A stretch of 64,000 nucleotides of DNA from Rhodobacterales bacterium. GTDB taxonomy: Bacteria > Pseudomonadota > Alphaproteobacteria > Rhodobacterales > Rhodobacteraceae. Each line of letters begins with the position of its first letter. Position 1 is the first letter of the stretch. The notes under the pieces were generated by a model. That model saw only the letters and a program-made list of their open reading frames with translations, searched no databases and was not told the origin of the DNA. Location of the stretch: contig JAJNPS010000031.1 in NCBI GenBank assembly GCA_021155205.1, forward strand, positions 1-64,000, in the 5' to 3' direction. Shown one piece after another: positions 8,052-16,814 of the stretch. Position numbers and translations under genes: made by a program.

Positions 8052-9428
8052 ATGACCACCGTTCAATCCTATCCGTCCCATGCCCGCGCAACGCTGGCGC
8101 TGGGCCTGCCGCTGATCGGCAGCCATCTTGCGCAATCGGCCCTGCACGTCACCGACACGATCATGCTGGGCTGGTACGGTGTCACCGAACTGGCGGCGGT
8201 CGTGCTGGGCGCGTCATCGTTCTTTGTCGTGTTCATTCTGGGTGCGGGCTTTGCCCAGGCCGTCATGCCGATGGTCGCCGCCGCCCTGGGGCGCGGGGAC
8301 GAAACGCAGGTGCGCCGCGACACGCGCATGGGCATCTGGCTGTCCATCGCCTTTGGCGCGCTGAGCTATCCCCTGTTCTGGTGGTCCGGGCCGATCCTGC
8401 TGCGTCTGGGTCAGGCCCCCGATGTCGCGGCGCTGGCGCAGGACTACATGCGGATTGCAGGCCTTGGCATGATCCCGGCGCTGGTGGTGATGGCGCTGAA
8501 AAGCTTTCTGGCTGCACTCGACCGCGCACAGGTCGTGCTGTGGGCCACGGTAGCCGCCGTCGGGGTGAATGCGCTGGTCAATTATGCGCTGATCTTTGGC
8601 AATTGGGGCGCGCCGGAACTTGGCGTCAGGGGGGCGGCCATCGCGACCCTGTTCACGCAGGTCCTGTCGCTGGCCCTCATGGGTCTTTATGCCCACATTC
8701 ACCCCGACCCTGCGCGGTTCCGCATCTGGCAGCGGTTCTGGCGGCCGGATCGGCAGGCACTGGCCCAGGTATTCCGTCTTGGCTGGCCGATCGGCGTGCA
8801 AGGACTGGCCGAGGCTGGGCTGTTCGTCGCTACCGCGATGATGATCGGCACCATCGGCAAGGTGGAACTGGCCGCGCACGGCATCGCGATGGAAATCGTG
8901 TCGCTGTTCTTCATGCTGCATGTGGGGCTGGCCAATGCCGCGACGATCCGGATCGGGCGCGCAGACGGGGCCGGCGACGCGCGGGCCCTGCGCGACGGGG
9001 CCAGGGTGGCGCTGGCTCTGTCCTTTGTCACCGGCCTGATCGGGGTGACGCTGTTTCTCAGCCTGCCGACCTTTCTCATGTCGGCGTTTCTGGACCTCAA
9101 CCTGCCGTCCTCACCTGCGATCATCGCCTATGGCACCGGACTTCTGGCCGTGGCCGCGCTGTTCCAGATGGTGGATGCCGGGCAGGTCATGGCGATGGGC
9201 CTGCTGCGGGGCTTGCGCGACACGCGCGTGCCGATGGTTCTGGCGGCGGTCAGCTATTGGGTGATCGGCATTCCAAGCGGCTGGTTCATCGGCCTTTATC
9301 TCGGTTATGGCGGCATGGGGGTCTGGGGCGGACTTGTCATCGGCCTCATGGTCGCGGCGGGCAGCCTGATGTGGCGGTTCTGGGCGCGCGCGCGGGGTCT
9401 TGCGGCTATTCCGCCGCCTCGTCCCTGA
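8052..9428 (+). CDS. MATE family multidrug/toxin exporter
   Basis: This 458-aa inner-membrane protein has the two-times-six helix layout of MATE (NorM-type) exporters, which expel cationic compounds in exchange for Na+ or H+. The N-terminal half carries ALGLPLIGSHLAQSALHVTD, a conserved MATE segment with the first helix, and the second half repeats the pattern around residues 245-280 (FRLGWPIGVQGLAE). No obvious break is seen. The ATG at 8052 gives the usual N-terminus. Its last 23 bases overlap the 3' end of the opposing gene at 9406-9819, so the two are tightly convergent. Confidence 0.9.
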   Translation: MTTVQSYPSHARATLALGLPLIGSHLAQSALHVTDTIMLGWYGVTELAAVVLGASSFFVVFILGAGFAQAVMPMVAAALGRGDETQVRRDTRMGIWLSIAFGALSYPLFWWSGPILLRLGQAPDVAALAQDYMRIAGLGMIPALVVMALKSFLAALDRAQVVLWATVAAVGVNALVNYALIFGNWGAPELGVRGAAIATLFTQVLSLALMGLYAHIHPDPARFRIWQRFWRPDRQALAQVFRLGWPIGVQGLAEAGLFVATAMMIGTIGKVELAAHGIAMEIVSLFFMLHVGLANAATIRIGRADGAGDARALRDGARVALALSFVTGLIGVTLFLSLPTFLMSAFLDLNLPSSPAIIAYGTGLLAVAALFQMVDAGQVMAMGLLRGLRDTRVPMVLAAVSYWVIGIPSGWFIGLYLGYGGMGVWGGLVIGLMVAAGSLMWRFWARARGLAAIPPPRP

Positions 9429-9819
9429 TCAGACGTTCGGACTTCTTGCGCACCAGCACCGATCGCAGGTCATGCATCGCCAGCAGAAGTGCATCCGTCA
9501 CCCGGTCGAGATCCTGATCGGCGGCCCGCGACTGCGCCCACTGCGCGGTCAGGTTCAGATGGTCTACCGTGCGCAGGATGTCGTCGATGTCGCGCATCGC
9601 CAACTGCGCCTGCCGCGCCGCCAGCCATTCGGCGATCACCTCGCGGTCGCGCGGCGTCAATTCCACCTCGCCATGCGGCTTGATGGTGCTGTTCTTCACG
9701 TTGACGACGGCGATTTCGTCCATCTCGATCCGGCGCTGGCGGTTCTCGGTCTCCACGCGGAACACGACAGCGCCGTTCTCGCGGATGCGAAAGTAATAGT
9801 CGGGCAGATCACCGGCCAT
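9406..9819 (-). CDS. Conserved hypothetical protein, 137 aa
   Basis: I cannot assign a function. The N-terminal half reads as beta strands (YYFRIRENGAVVFRVETENR) and the C-terminal half as two long helices rich in Asp, Arg and Leu. There is no signal peptide or membrane segment. The ATG at 9819 is preferred over 9840 because GAGGA lies five bases before it. The start overlaps the VOC protein gene stop by 11 bases, so the two are probably translated from one mRNA with aspartate aminotransferase upstream. It reads like a lineage-specific cytoplasmic protein of the Rhodobacterales. Confidence 0.6.
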   Translation of the reverse strand: MAGDLPDYYFRIRENGAVVFRVETENRQRRIEMDEIAVVNVKNSTIKPHGEVELTPRDREVIAEWLAARQAQLAMRDIDDILRTVDHLNLTAQWAQSRAADQDLDRVTDALLLAMHDLRSVLVRKKSERLIRDEAAE

Positions 9820-10198
9820 CACGGTCCTCGCCAGCGTCACGGTTGTCGATCACCCGCAAAAGCGAGCCGTCAGGGTCGACCAGCGCAAACATCCGCGGTG
9901 CTGGACCCGGTTTGAAGAACCCGGTCAGGCGTGGCGTCGACCTTGGATCTGATGACAAGCCAACGGCCTGCCAGTCGGCAAAAAGGGCATCGGGGTCATC
10001 CACACGGATGCAGGCCGAGAACGAACTCGTCAAAGGATCGACGTCGGGATGGGGAAAAAACTCCAGCACCAGCGGGCCGCGCCGCAGGATCATCCAGCCT
10101 TCGCCCCGGTAGGCTTCGGCAAACCCCAATGCGGCATAAAAGGCTGAAGTCGCTGCGAAATCGCGCGCAGGCAGGTTGGCTGTGATCCTGTCGGCCAT
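9809..10198 (-). CDS. VOC-fold (glyoxalase/bleomycin-resistance-like) protein
   Basis: This 129-aa protein has the vicinal-oxygen-chelate fold: two beta-alpha-beta-beta-beta units with ITANLPARDFAATSAFYAAL in the first and MFALVDPDGSLLRVID in the second. It resembles bleomycin-resistance-type proteins, which bind a drug without catalysis, more than metal-dependent glyoxalases. The usual His/Glu metal ligands are not clear. The gene starts seven bases after the aspartate aminotransferase stop and likely forms an operon with it and the small hypothetical gene downstream. The substrate is unknown. Confidence 0.78.
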   Translation of the reverse strand: MADRITANLPARDFAATSAFYAALGFAEAYRGEGWMILRRGPLVLEFFPHPDVDPLTSSFSACIRVDDPDALFADWQAVGLSSDPRSTPRLTGFFKPGPAPRMFALVDPDGSLLRVIDNRDAGEDRDGR

Positions 10199-10205
10199 CT
10201 GACCC

Positions 10206-11408
10206 CTAGACCAGCGCGGCGCAGAACCGCTGGATGCGGGTGCAAGCCTCGCGCAAGGTATCGTCCGATGTAGCGTAGCTGATGCGGAAGTTCGGCGAAA
10301 CACCAAAGGCGGCGCCAAACACCACCGCGACACCGGTTTCTTCGAGGAGGGCGGTTGCAAAGACCTCGTCATTGGTGATCACGGTGCCGCCGGGCGTCGC
10401 CTTGCCGATGCAGCCGGAGATGTCCGGATAGACGTAGAACGCGCCTTCGGGCTTGGGGCAGGTGATCCCCGTGGCGGCGTTCAGCATCGACACCACCAGA
10501 TCGCGGCGGCCCTGGAAGAGCTTGCGGTTGGGCGCGAGGAAATCCTGCGGACCCGACAGCGCCTCAAGTGCTGCATACTGACTGATCGAGCAAGGGTTGG
10601 ACGTCGATTGCGACTGGATCGTCCCCATCGCCTTGATCAAAGCCACCGGCCCGCCCGCATAGCCGATGCGCCAGCCCGTCATGGCATAGGATTTCGACAC
10701 GCCATTGCAGGTCAGGGTGCGGTCGTAGAGGGCGGGTTCGACCTCGGCGGGGGTGCAGAATTCGAAATCGTCGAAAACGAGGTGTTCGTACATGTCGTCC
10801 GACATGATCCAGACCTGCGGGTGGCGCATCAGCACATCGCACAGCGCGCGCAGTTCGGCGCGGGTGTAGCCTGCCCCGGTCGGGTTGGACGGCGAGTTGA
10901 AGATGAACCATTTGGTCTTCGGGGTGATCGCCGCCTCAAGCTGTGCCGGCGTCAGCTTGAACTCGGTCTCGATGCCGGCGACGACCGGCACCGGGGTTCC
11001 GCCCGCCAGCAAGACCATGTCGGGATAGCTGACCCAATAGGGGGCGGGAATGATCACCTCATCCCCCGGATTGCAGGTCGCCATCAGCGCGTTGTAGAGG
11101 ATCTGCTTGCCGCCGGTGCCGACGGAAATCTGGCTAGGCGTGTAGGTCAGCCCGTTCTCGCGCAGGAATTTGGCGCAGATCGCGGCCTTCAGTTCCGGTA
11201 TGCCGTCGACGGCGGTGTATTTCGTGCGGCCTGCGTCGATGGCACGTTTGGCCGCGTCCTTGATGTTCTGCGGCGTGTCGAAGTCCGGCTCTCCGGCGCC
11301 CAGCCCGATGACATCGCGACCGGCCGATTTCAGTTCCGCCGCCTTGGTGGTAACGGCGATTGTGGGCGATGGCTTGACGCGGGCGAGGGTGTCGGAAAGG
11401 AAGGCCAT
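10206..11408 (-). CDS. aspC: Aspartate aminotransferase (class I, PLP)
   Basis: This 400-aa enzyme belongs to the class I aminotransferase subgroup that includes the alphaproteobacterial AatA/AspC, interconverting aspartate and 2-oxoglutarate with oxaloacetate and glutamate. Visible residues include NSPSNPTGAGYT (PLP-phosphate and ring contact), the Schiff-base lysine in CNGVSKSYAMTGWRIGY, and the substrate-carboxylate arginine in NFRISYATSD. The N-terminus MAFLSDTLARVKPSPTIAV is typical. Some members also act on prephenate, so arogenate synthesis is an alternative role. The gene leads a short operon with the VOC and hypothetical genes. Confidence 0.92.
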   Translation of the reverse strand: MAFLSDTLARVKPSPTIAVTTKAAELKSAGRDVIGLGAGEPDFDTPQNIKDAAKRAIDAGRTKYTAVDGIPELKAAICAKFLRENGLTYTPSQISVGTGGKQILYNALMATCNPGDEVIIPAPYWVSYPDMVLLAGGTPVPVVAGIETEFKLTPAQLEAAITPKTKWFIFNSPSNPTGAGYTRAELRALCDVLMRHPQVWIMSDDMYEHLVFDDFEFCTPAEVEPALYDRTLTCNGVSKSYAMTGWRIGYAGGPVALIKAMGTIQSQSTSNPCSISQYAALEALSGPQDFLAPNRKLFQGRRDLVVSMLNAATGITCPKPEGAFYVYPDISGCIGKATPGGTVITNDEVFATALLEETGVAVVFGAAFGVSPNFRISYATSDDTLREACTRIQRFCAALV

Positions 11409-11483
11409 GGGATCGGTCCTTGTGCGGCGTGGCGTTTTGGTCGCGCCCGTCTTATGGTCCGGGCAAGGCGGCTTCAAGCCGGA

Positions 11484-11771
11484 ATGGGGCGTGATGTGAC
11501 CGAAACGGCAGAACACCGGCTGAAACGGATGACGATGCGCAGCTGGCGGCGTGGGACCAGGGAAATGGACCTGATCCTGGGGCCGTTCGCCGACGCGCGG
11601 CTGGCGACGCTGGGGCCAGGCGACCTTGACCTTTACGAGGCGATGCTGGACCAGAACGACCAGGACCTGATCGGCTATGTGCTGGGCCAGATCGCGCCGC
11701 CGCCGGATCTGGCACCGCTGCTGGGCCGGATCGCGGGTCATGCCCGCGACCGTCTGGCGACCGGAACCTGA
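11484..11771 (+). CDS. sdhE: Succinate dehydrogenase assembly factor (SdhE/Sdh5 family)
   Basis: This 95-aa protein carries the family signature RGTREMDLILG, whose R-G-x-x-E core is needed for covalent attachment of FAD to the succinate dehydrogenase flavoprotein. The rest is the expected five-helix bundle with DLDLYEAMLDQNDQDLIGYV. It acts in the cytoplasm before complex II assembly. The ATG at 11484 is one option; a GTG at 11493 would give a slightly shorter product starting at V-T-E-T-A-E. It is divergent from aspC and stands apart from any sdh genes, as is common in this group. Confidence 0.88.
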   Translation: MGRDVTETAEHRLKRMTMRSWRRGTREMDLILGPFADARLATLGPGDLDLYEAMLDQNDQDLIGYVLGQIAPPPDLAPLLGRIAGHARDRLATGT

Positions 11772-11851
11772 CGCAGAATCGATTCGAGTTTACGGAATGT
11801 TTTCTTTTTGTACGCAGTCTGCCCCTGTTCTGGATAAGGTGGAGACCGCGC

Positions 11852-12349
11852 ATGACCTTGCAAGTACCGCTGCTGGATGGCTCGCAAAGGGCTTATCTGG
11901 CCAGCTATCTGGATAACCTCGCATTGATCGAACGGCTGCACCGGCTGCTCTTGGACGTGATCAAGGACGAATTCGAACGGGTGTCGATCCTTGAGATCAA
12001 CTCGGTCCAGGCCCTGTTGCTGTTCAACATCGGCGACAACGAGGTGACGGCGGGGGAACTGAAATCCCGCGGCTATTACCAGGGCAGCAATGTCAGCTAC
12101 AACCTGAAGAAACTGGTGGATCTTGGCTACATGCACCATCAGCGGTCCGAGATTGACCGCAGGTCCGTGCGGGTGCGGCTGACCGAAAAGGGGCGCAATC
12201 TGCGGGTGCTGTTGTCCGACCTTTTCGCGCGCCATGCCGAAACGATGGAAAAGCGCACCCTGATCGACGTGTCGGGGATCGAGGATGTGAACCAGGCCCT
12301 GCGCCGGATCGAACGGTTCTGGACCGAACAGATACGCTATATCTACTGA
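11852..12349 (+). CDS. MarR-family regulator, LdtR-like
   Basis: This 165-aa protein is a winged-helix regulator of the MarR superfamily. The recognition region is LKSRGYYQGSNVSYNLKKLV and the wing is HHQRSEIDRRSVRVRLTEKG, with dimerising helices at both ends. The GYYQGSNVSYN stretch strongly resembles LdtR of Liberibacter and Rhizobiales, which controls an L,D-transpeptidase and osmotic tolerance; that link is from family knowledge. No such transpeptidase gene is adjacent. It is monocistronic, just after sdhE with an 80-bp gap. Confidence 0.83.
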   Translation: MTLQVPLLDGSQRAYLASYLDNLALIERLHRLLLDVIKDEFERVSILEINSVQALLLFNIGDNEVTAGELKSRGYYQGSNVSYNLKKLVDLGYMHHQRSEIDRRSVRVRLTEKGRNLRVLLSDLFARHAETMEKRTLIDVSGIEDVNQALRRIERFWTEQIRYIY

Positions 12350-12417
12350 CCACCCTGCGGACATCTTGGCGACAACCGTCCTGCGGCGTTGATCCCGCGG
12401 CTCGTCGGTCAGGCGGC

Positions 12418-12864
12418 TCAGTTCACCCGGCGCAGCGGTACAAAGGGCAGGGGTGCCACGGGCACGCCGTCCTCCAACAGTTTTCGCGCCTCGTCCGCCC
12501 GCGCCTCGCCATGGATCGAGCGGGCCGGGGCGTCGCCGTCATGGATCGCCCGCGCCTCGACGGCAAAGTTCATGCCGACATATTCCGAGTTTTCCTCGAT
12601 CTGGCGGCGCAGCGCGGCCAGCGCCTCTTCAAGCGCGGTCGCAGGCGCATCCAGCGGGCGCAGAGGAGCGCCGTCCTTGTCCGTGCGGGCGACGGTCTCT
12701 CGCTGCGTGACGGCTGGCGCCATCAACCCCTTTGCAATGCGGGCCGAACCGCAGACCGGGCAGACCAGCTTGCCCCCCACAGCCAGCGCGTCATAGGCCT
12801 GTGCCGAGGCGAACCAGCTGTCAAACGGGTGGTCGCGGTCGCATCGCAGGGCAAAGCGGATCAT
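12418..12864 (-). CDS. DUF1178 family protein
   Basis: This 148-aa protein matches DUF1178, a proteobacterial family of unknown function. The N-terminus RFALRCDRDHPFDSWF and the later CPVCGSARIAKGLMAP together place three cysteines as in a small zinc-ribbon, followed by a helical region (EEALAALRRQIEENSEYVG) and the conserved ARAIHDGDAPARSIHGEA near the end. It has no membrane segment. The gene is followed upstream by a NUDIX hydrolase in the same direction with a 69-bp gap; the two often neighbour each other in this lineage. Confidence 0.85.
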   Translation of the reverse strand: MIRFALRCDRDHPFDSWFASAQAYDALAVGGKLVCPVCGSARIAKGLMAPAVTQRETVARTDKDGAPLRPLDAPATALEEALAALRRQIEENSEYVGMNFAVEARAIHDGDAPARSIHGEARADEARKLLEDGVPVAPLPFVPLRRVN

Positions 12865-12933
12865 CGCAAAGCGCCTTCAGGGTCAGGGCAGGGCCGATCA
12901 TGGGTCATGACTGGAACATGGTCACGCACGCGG

Positions 12934-13449
12934 TCACGTCAAGGGCTCACGGGTCTCGGACAGGTCCGCGCCGGCCGCATCGGCATCCGCGGCCATCGGC
13001 AGGCCGCCCCGCACCGCCAGCAACAGTGCCCGCAACTCCGGTTCCGCCACGCGCCGCGCCGCCTTTTCGACGCTGAACCATTTGCGCCTGCGCTGGCTGC
13101 GTTCGGGAAACCCGCGCAGCAGCCGCCGGACCCGCAGGCCATAGACACCCACGACGCAAGGGACGCAGAGCAGTGTCGGCTGCACCTTGTCATAGCCAAA
13201 GACGCCGAGACAACGCGGATCGACCGCACCCTCGACACCCGCCTCTTCCCAGGCCTCGCGCGCTGCCGATGCCGGGCCGTCAAGTCCGTCATGGGGCCAG
13301 CCCTTCGGGATGACCCAGCGCCCCGTATCACGGCTGGTGACAAGCAGGACCTGCAGGCTGTCGCGACGCAGCCGCCAGCAAAGCGCGCCGTACTGCGTGC
13401 GCCGTTCGGATGTCTCTTGGCGAAAGAGACCGTGATGACTGGACTGCAC
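12934..13449 (-). CDS. NUDIX hydrolase
   Basis: This 171-aa protein carries a NUDIX box, PKGWPHDGLDGPASAAREAW continuing to EEAGV. The R-E-x-x-E-E core that holds Mg2+ is intact. The first glutamate of the classical G-x5-E spacing is replaced by leucine. The overall look resembles the diphosphoinositol-polyphosphate/diadenosine group, so it may hydrolyse dinucleotide polyphosphates or similar compounds, but the substrate cannot be read. The C-terminal 20 residues are low-complexity and Ala/Asp-rich. It is followed closely by the DUF1178 gene. Confidence 0.85.
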   Translation of the reverse strand: MQSSHHGLFRQETSERRTQYGALCWRLRRDSLQVLLVTSRDTGRWVIPKGWPHDGLDGPASAAREAWEEAGVEGAVDPRCLGVFGYDKVQPTLLCVPCVVGVYGLRVRRLLRGFPERSQRRRKWFSVEKAARRVAEPELRALLLAVRGGLPMAADADAAGADLSETREPLT

Positions 13450-13567
13450 TGCGGCGCCTCGAACAAAATACCGGGCCTTTGGCCTCTATAGCGATGAATA
13501 TGGCATGAGAAGGCCGGAATTGCGAGGCTTTGCGGGACAAGTGATCGCCAACACCCCGCCCGTGACT

Positions 13568-13595
13568 TTGACGTGGCGCAAATCCACCCTATGTT
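13568..13595 (+). promoter_or_regulatory. Candidate sigma-70 promoter of the peroxidase-deacetylase pair
   Basis: TTGACG and TATGTT are separated by 16 bp and lie 28 bp upstream of the peroxidase ATG. The hexamers are near consensus in otherwise GC-rich DNA. Not tested. Confidence 0.4.
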
Positions 13596-13622
13596 TCGAT
13601 ACATCAATGCAGGGTGAACCCG

Positions 13623-14162
13623 ATGCACAGATGCAACGCCCTGTTCCTTGCCGCAGGACTGACCGCGTTCGACCTTCGACCTACCGGCGCGACGCCCGCG
13701 CAAGGCGGATTCAGCTTTGTCTCGATCGACGGCGGGCGCATCGCCCTTGACGACCTGCGCGGGCGTCTGCTTCTGATCGTGAACACGGCATCGCTGTGCG
13801 GTTTTGCAGGTCAGTTCAACGGCCTGCAGACGCTGCAGGGCAGATACGGGCCGCGTGGACTGTTCGTTCTGGCGGTGCCATCGAACGACTTCAAGCAGGA
13901 GCTTGCCACGGGCGACGCGGTGAAAACCTATTGCGCGATGACCTTTGACATCACGCTGCCAATGACGGACATCACGCCGGTCACGGGTCCGGGTGCGCAT
14001 CCCTTCTATGCCTGGCTGCGCGACACCCAAGGGTTTGAGCCGACGTGGAACTTCAACAAGGTGCTGCTTGACGGGCAGGGCAACGTGGCCGGAACCTGGC
14101 CTGCCCCGGTCAGCCCGACCGGCCGTCAGATCGCCGGCGCGATCGAGCGTCTTTTGCCATGA
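13623..14162 (+). CDS. Glutathione peroxidase family protein (thiol peroxidase)
   Basis: This 179-aa protein has the GPx fold. The peroxidatic cysteine is in NTASLCGFAGQF, and the Trp-Asn pair is in WNFNKVLLD. The third motif reads VPSNDF where classical enzymes have a glutamine after the asparagine, so the usual Cys-Gln-Trp-Asn tetrad is altered. The first ~25 residues are hydrophobic and suggest an exported or membrane-tethered form, but the cleavage site is unclear. The ATG at 13623 is chosen; a GTG at 13614 is possible. It reduces peroxides, probably with thioredoxin as donor. The deacetylase gene begins 10 bp downstream. Confidence 0.82.
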   Translation: MHRCNALFLAAGLTAFDLRPTGATPAQGGFSFVSIDGGRIALDDLRGRLLLIVNTASLCGFAGQFNGLQTLQGRYGPRGLFVLAVPSNDFKQELATGDAVKTYCAMTFDITLPMTDITPVTGPGAHPFYAWLRDTQGFEPTWNFNKVLLDGQGNVAGTWPAPVSPTGRQIAGAIERLLP

Positions 14163-14172
14163 TGCCGACGGC

Positions 14173-15321
14173 ATGACGCCCCCGCGGACGGTCGGGCCGC
14201 TGTTCTTCGGGTCCGACATCTATCGCGGCTCGACCTACGGTGCGGCCCATCCCTTGCGCATTCCGCGTGTATCGACGGTGATGGACCTGTGCCGGAGCCT
14301 GGGCTGGTTTTCGCCCGGCAGCTATAGGACCGCCCCTTGCGCAAAGCCCAAGGCGTTGGAAATCTGGCATGATCCGGACTATCTGGCGGCGCTGCGGGCG
14401 GCAGAGCAGGCGGGCGACGTGACCGATGACATCCGCCGCCGCCACCATCTGGGCACCCTGTCAAACCCGGTATTTGCGCAGATGTACCGCCGCCCCGCCA
14501 CCGGTGCGGGCGGGGCGATGCTGGCGGCCGAGCTTCTGGCGGGTGCGGACAGGGGCGCGATCTTCGTGCCCGGCGGCGGCACGCATCACGGCATGCCCGA
14601 CCGCGCCAACGGGTTTTGCTATCTGAACGACCCGGTACTGGCGATCCTGACGCTGCAGCGGGCGGGCCTGGGCCGGATCGCCTATCTCGACATCGACGCG
14701 CATCATTGCGACGGGGTGGCGCATGGTTTTGCCGCCGATCCGTCGGTCCTGATGATATCGGTGCATGAAGAGGCGCGCTGGCCCTTCACGGGCGGACCAG
14801 ACGAGGTCGGCGTGGGCAACATGATCAACCTGGCTGTCCCGGCAGGCTTCAACGACACCGAGATGCAGGCGGTGATCGACCGGCTGATGGTGCCAAGGAT
14901 CACGAATTTCGCGCCTCACGCCGTCGTCCTGCAATGCGGCGCAGATGGGGTGGCCGAGGACCCCTTGTCGCGCCTCGCGCTGTCGAACAACGCCCATCGG
15001 GCGGTGCTGGCGGCGGTTCGCGGGCTGGCGCCGCGTTTGCTGGTGCTGGGCGGGGGCGGCTACAATCCCTGGACGGTGGCGCGGGCCTGGTCCACGATCT
15101 GGGCCGATCTGGCGGGATTTGCGGTGCCCGAACAATTGCCCCCCGAAGCCGAGGCGATCCTGCGCGGCATTGGCTGGGGCGGCAGCGGTCGCCCCCCGCC
15201 CAGACCGGCCTTGCTGACCACGATGGCCGACCCACCCAGACATGGCCCGGTCAGGCCGGAAGTCCTTGACCGGATCGGGTATCTGATGCGTCCGCAGATG
15301 GCATTGCAAAGGGTCGTCTGA
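14173..15321 (+). CDS. Histone-deacetylase/AcuC-family amidohydrolase
   Basis: This 382-aa protein is a class I HDAC-like zinc deacetylase. Family residues seen include the His pair in GGGTHHGMPDRANGF, the zinc-binding D-x-H stretch in YLDIDAHHCDGV, a third ligand region LQCGADGV, and the transition-state tyrosine in GGGGYNPW. Bacterial members act on acetylated proteins, acetylpolyamines or acetoin-related compounds. It shares a transcript with the peroxidase. Its last 71 bp overlap the amidase gene on the other strand. The proximity of a polyamine-type transporter makes acetylpolyamine an attractive, unproven substrate. Confidence 0.88.
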   Translation: MTPPRTVGPLFFGSDIYRGSTYGAAHPLRIPRVSTVMDLCRSLGWFSPGSYRTAPCAKPKALEIWHDPDYLAALRAAEQAGDVTDDIRRRHHLGTLSNPVFAQMYRRPATGAGGAMLAAELLAGADRGAIFVPGGGTHHGMPDRANGFCYLNDPVLAILTLQRAGLGRIAYLDIDAHHCDGVAHGFAADPSVLMISVHEEARWPFTGGPDEVGVGNMINLAVPAGFNDTEMQAVIDRLMVPRITNFAPHAVVLQCGADGVAEDPLSRLALSNNAHRAVLAAVRGLAPRLLVLGGGGYNPWTVARAWSTIWADLAGFAVPEQLPPEAEAILRGIGWGGSGRPPPRPALLTTMADPPRHGPVRPEVLDRIGYLMRPQMALQRVV

Positions 15322-16747
15322 CCCGTGATGCCAAGGCAAGAACCGGCGGCCTTTTCCCCGGCCAGTCGGTTGCCAGATGGTAGGCCTGCCCGATTGCCAG
15401 CACCCTGGCATCTGCACCCGTAGGCGCCGCGATCTGCATTCCCATCGGCAGGCCCCGCGACCCGAACCCGACCGGCACAGACAGGCAGGGCAGGCCGATC
15501 AGGCTGACCGGCACGACCACCTCCATCCAGCGGTGATAGGTGTCCATGGCGTTCCCGTTGATGCTTTGCGGCCAGCGCCAGTCGACCGGGAATGGCCAGA
15601 CCTGCGCGGAAGGCAGGACGATCGCGTCATAGGTCCGGAACAGCCGGGCCGCCATGGCGTACCATTCTGACCGGATGACGGACGCCGAATGGACCTGCGC
15701 CGCGCTCAGACCCTGCCCGCTTTGGATTTCCCAGATCGTCTCGGGCTTGGTCAGGGCGCGCTGGACGGGGTCGTCGTGGATAGCGGCCAGCGCGTTTGCA
15801 TTCAGCATGCCGCGCAGCGTGGTCCAGGACTTCCAAAGTGCCACCGCCGGAAAGGGCGGGGGCAGGGGTTCAACGATTGCGCCCAGGTCTTGCAGCACGC
15901 CAAGGCCCGTCTCGCACTGCGCAAGTATCCCCGGCTCGCTTGGATAGGCCCCACCCCAGTCGCCCAGCCAGCCGATGCGCATGCCGCGAAGGTCCGCCTG
16001 CAAAAGATCGGCATAGGGCTCCTGCCTGCGTCCGAAGGGCATTTCGGGGTTCTCGCCTGCGATGACCTGCAGCAGCCGCGCCACATCCTCGACCGTCCGG
16101 CCCATCGGTCCCTCGGTCGCCAGCGTCGCGAGAAACGTGTCGCCCTGCGCATCGCCGGGCACCAGGCCAAAGGTCGGACGAAACCCGTAGACGTTGCAGA
16201 ACGCGGCCGGATTGCGCAACGACCCCATCATGTCGGACCCGTCCGCCACCGGCACCAGCCGGGCCGCCAGTGCCGCCGCCGCCCCGCCGGATGACCCGCC
16301 TGCCGTCCGTGTCAGGTCATAGGGATTCCGGGTGGCCCCGAACACCGGGTTGAAGGTATGGCTGCCCTGGCCATGCTCGGGCACGTTCGACTTGCCAATG
16401 AAGATCGCCCCCGCTGCCCGCAGCCTTGCGGCCAACAGGTCGTCCGCAGCCGGAACATGATCGGCAAGAAGGGGCGAGCCTCGGGTCGTGCGAAGGCCCC
16501 TTGTCGCGCACAGATCCTTGACCGCAAAGGGCATTCCATGCAGCCAGCCCTGACGCGGGGCATTGTCTGCCGACCGTGCCTCAGCCAAAAGCACGTCCCT
16601 GTCGCGCAGCGAGACGATTGCGTTGATCGACGGGTTAAGGCGGTCAATCCGGTCCAGATGCGCCGCCATCAGATCGGACGGGGCGATGTCGCGCGACGCG
16701 ATCATCGCGGACACTTCGGTCGCGGACAGTTCCGTCAGATCCGCCAC
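15251..16747 (-). CDS. Amidase (amidase-signature family)
   Basis: This 498-aa enzyme has the amidase-signature core: catalytic lysine in FAVKDL, the loop TAGGSSGGAAAAL, and cis-serine plus nucleophile in DGSDMMGSLRNPAAF. Such enzymes hydrolyse carboxamides; substrates range from indoleacetamide to aryl-amides and cannot be told from sequence. It is the last gene of the transporter operon, 67 bp after the binding-protein gene, with a hairpin-repeat copy in the gap. The C-terminal ~25 residues overlap the opposing deacetylase gene and look like an extension beyond the usual family end. Confidence 0.88.
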   Translation of the reverse strand: MADLTELSATEVSAMIASRDIAPSDLMAAHLDRIDRLNPSINAIVSLRDRDVLLAEARSADNAPRQGWLHGMPFAVKDLCATRGLRTTRGSPLLADHVPAADDLLAARLRAAGAIFIGKSNVPEHGQGSHTFNPVFGATRNPYDLTRTAGGSSGGAAAALAARLVPVADGSDMMGSLRNPAAFCNVYGFRPTFGLVPGDAQGDTFLATLATEGPMGRTVEDVARLLQVIAGENPEMPFGRRQEPYADLLQADLRGMRIGWLGDWGGAYPSEPGILAQCETGLGVLQDLGAIVEPLPPPFPAVALWKSWTTLRGMLNANALAAIHDDPVQRALTKPETIWEIQSGQGLSAAQVHSASVIRSEWYAMAARLFRTYDAIVLPSAQVWPFPVDWRWPQSINGNAMDTYHRWMEVVVPVSLIGLPCLSVPVGFGSRGLPMGMQIAAPTGADARVLAIGQAYHLATDWPGKRPPVLALASRVRRPFAMPSADASDTRSGQGLPA

Positions 16748-16753
16748 GTCGCT

Positions 16754-16809
16754 CTTTCTGATTGCCCAAATATCCTCGGGGGGTCCGGGGGGCAGACGGC
16801 CCCCCGGTC
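16754..16809 (+). repeat. Dispersed hairpin repeat, copy B
   Basis: CTTTCTGATTGCCC followed by AAATATCCTCGGGGGGTCCG and a complementary C-rich arm ending GGCCCCCCGG. It lies inside an operon, between the binding-protein stop and the amidase start, so it is not simply a terminator there; it may tune relative expression of the two genes. Related to copies at 7207, 32183, 41601 and 55738. Confidence 0.65.
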
Positions 16810-16814
16810 CTTCT

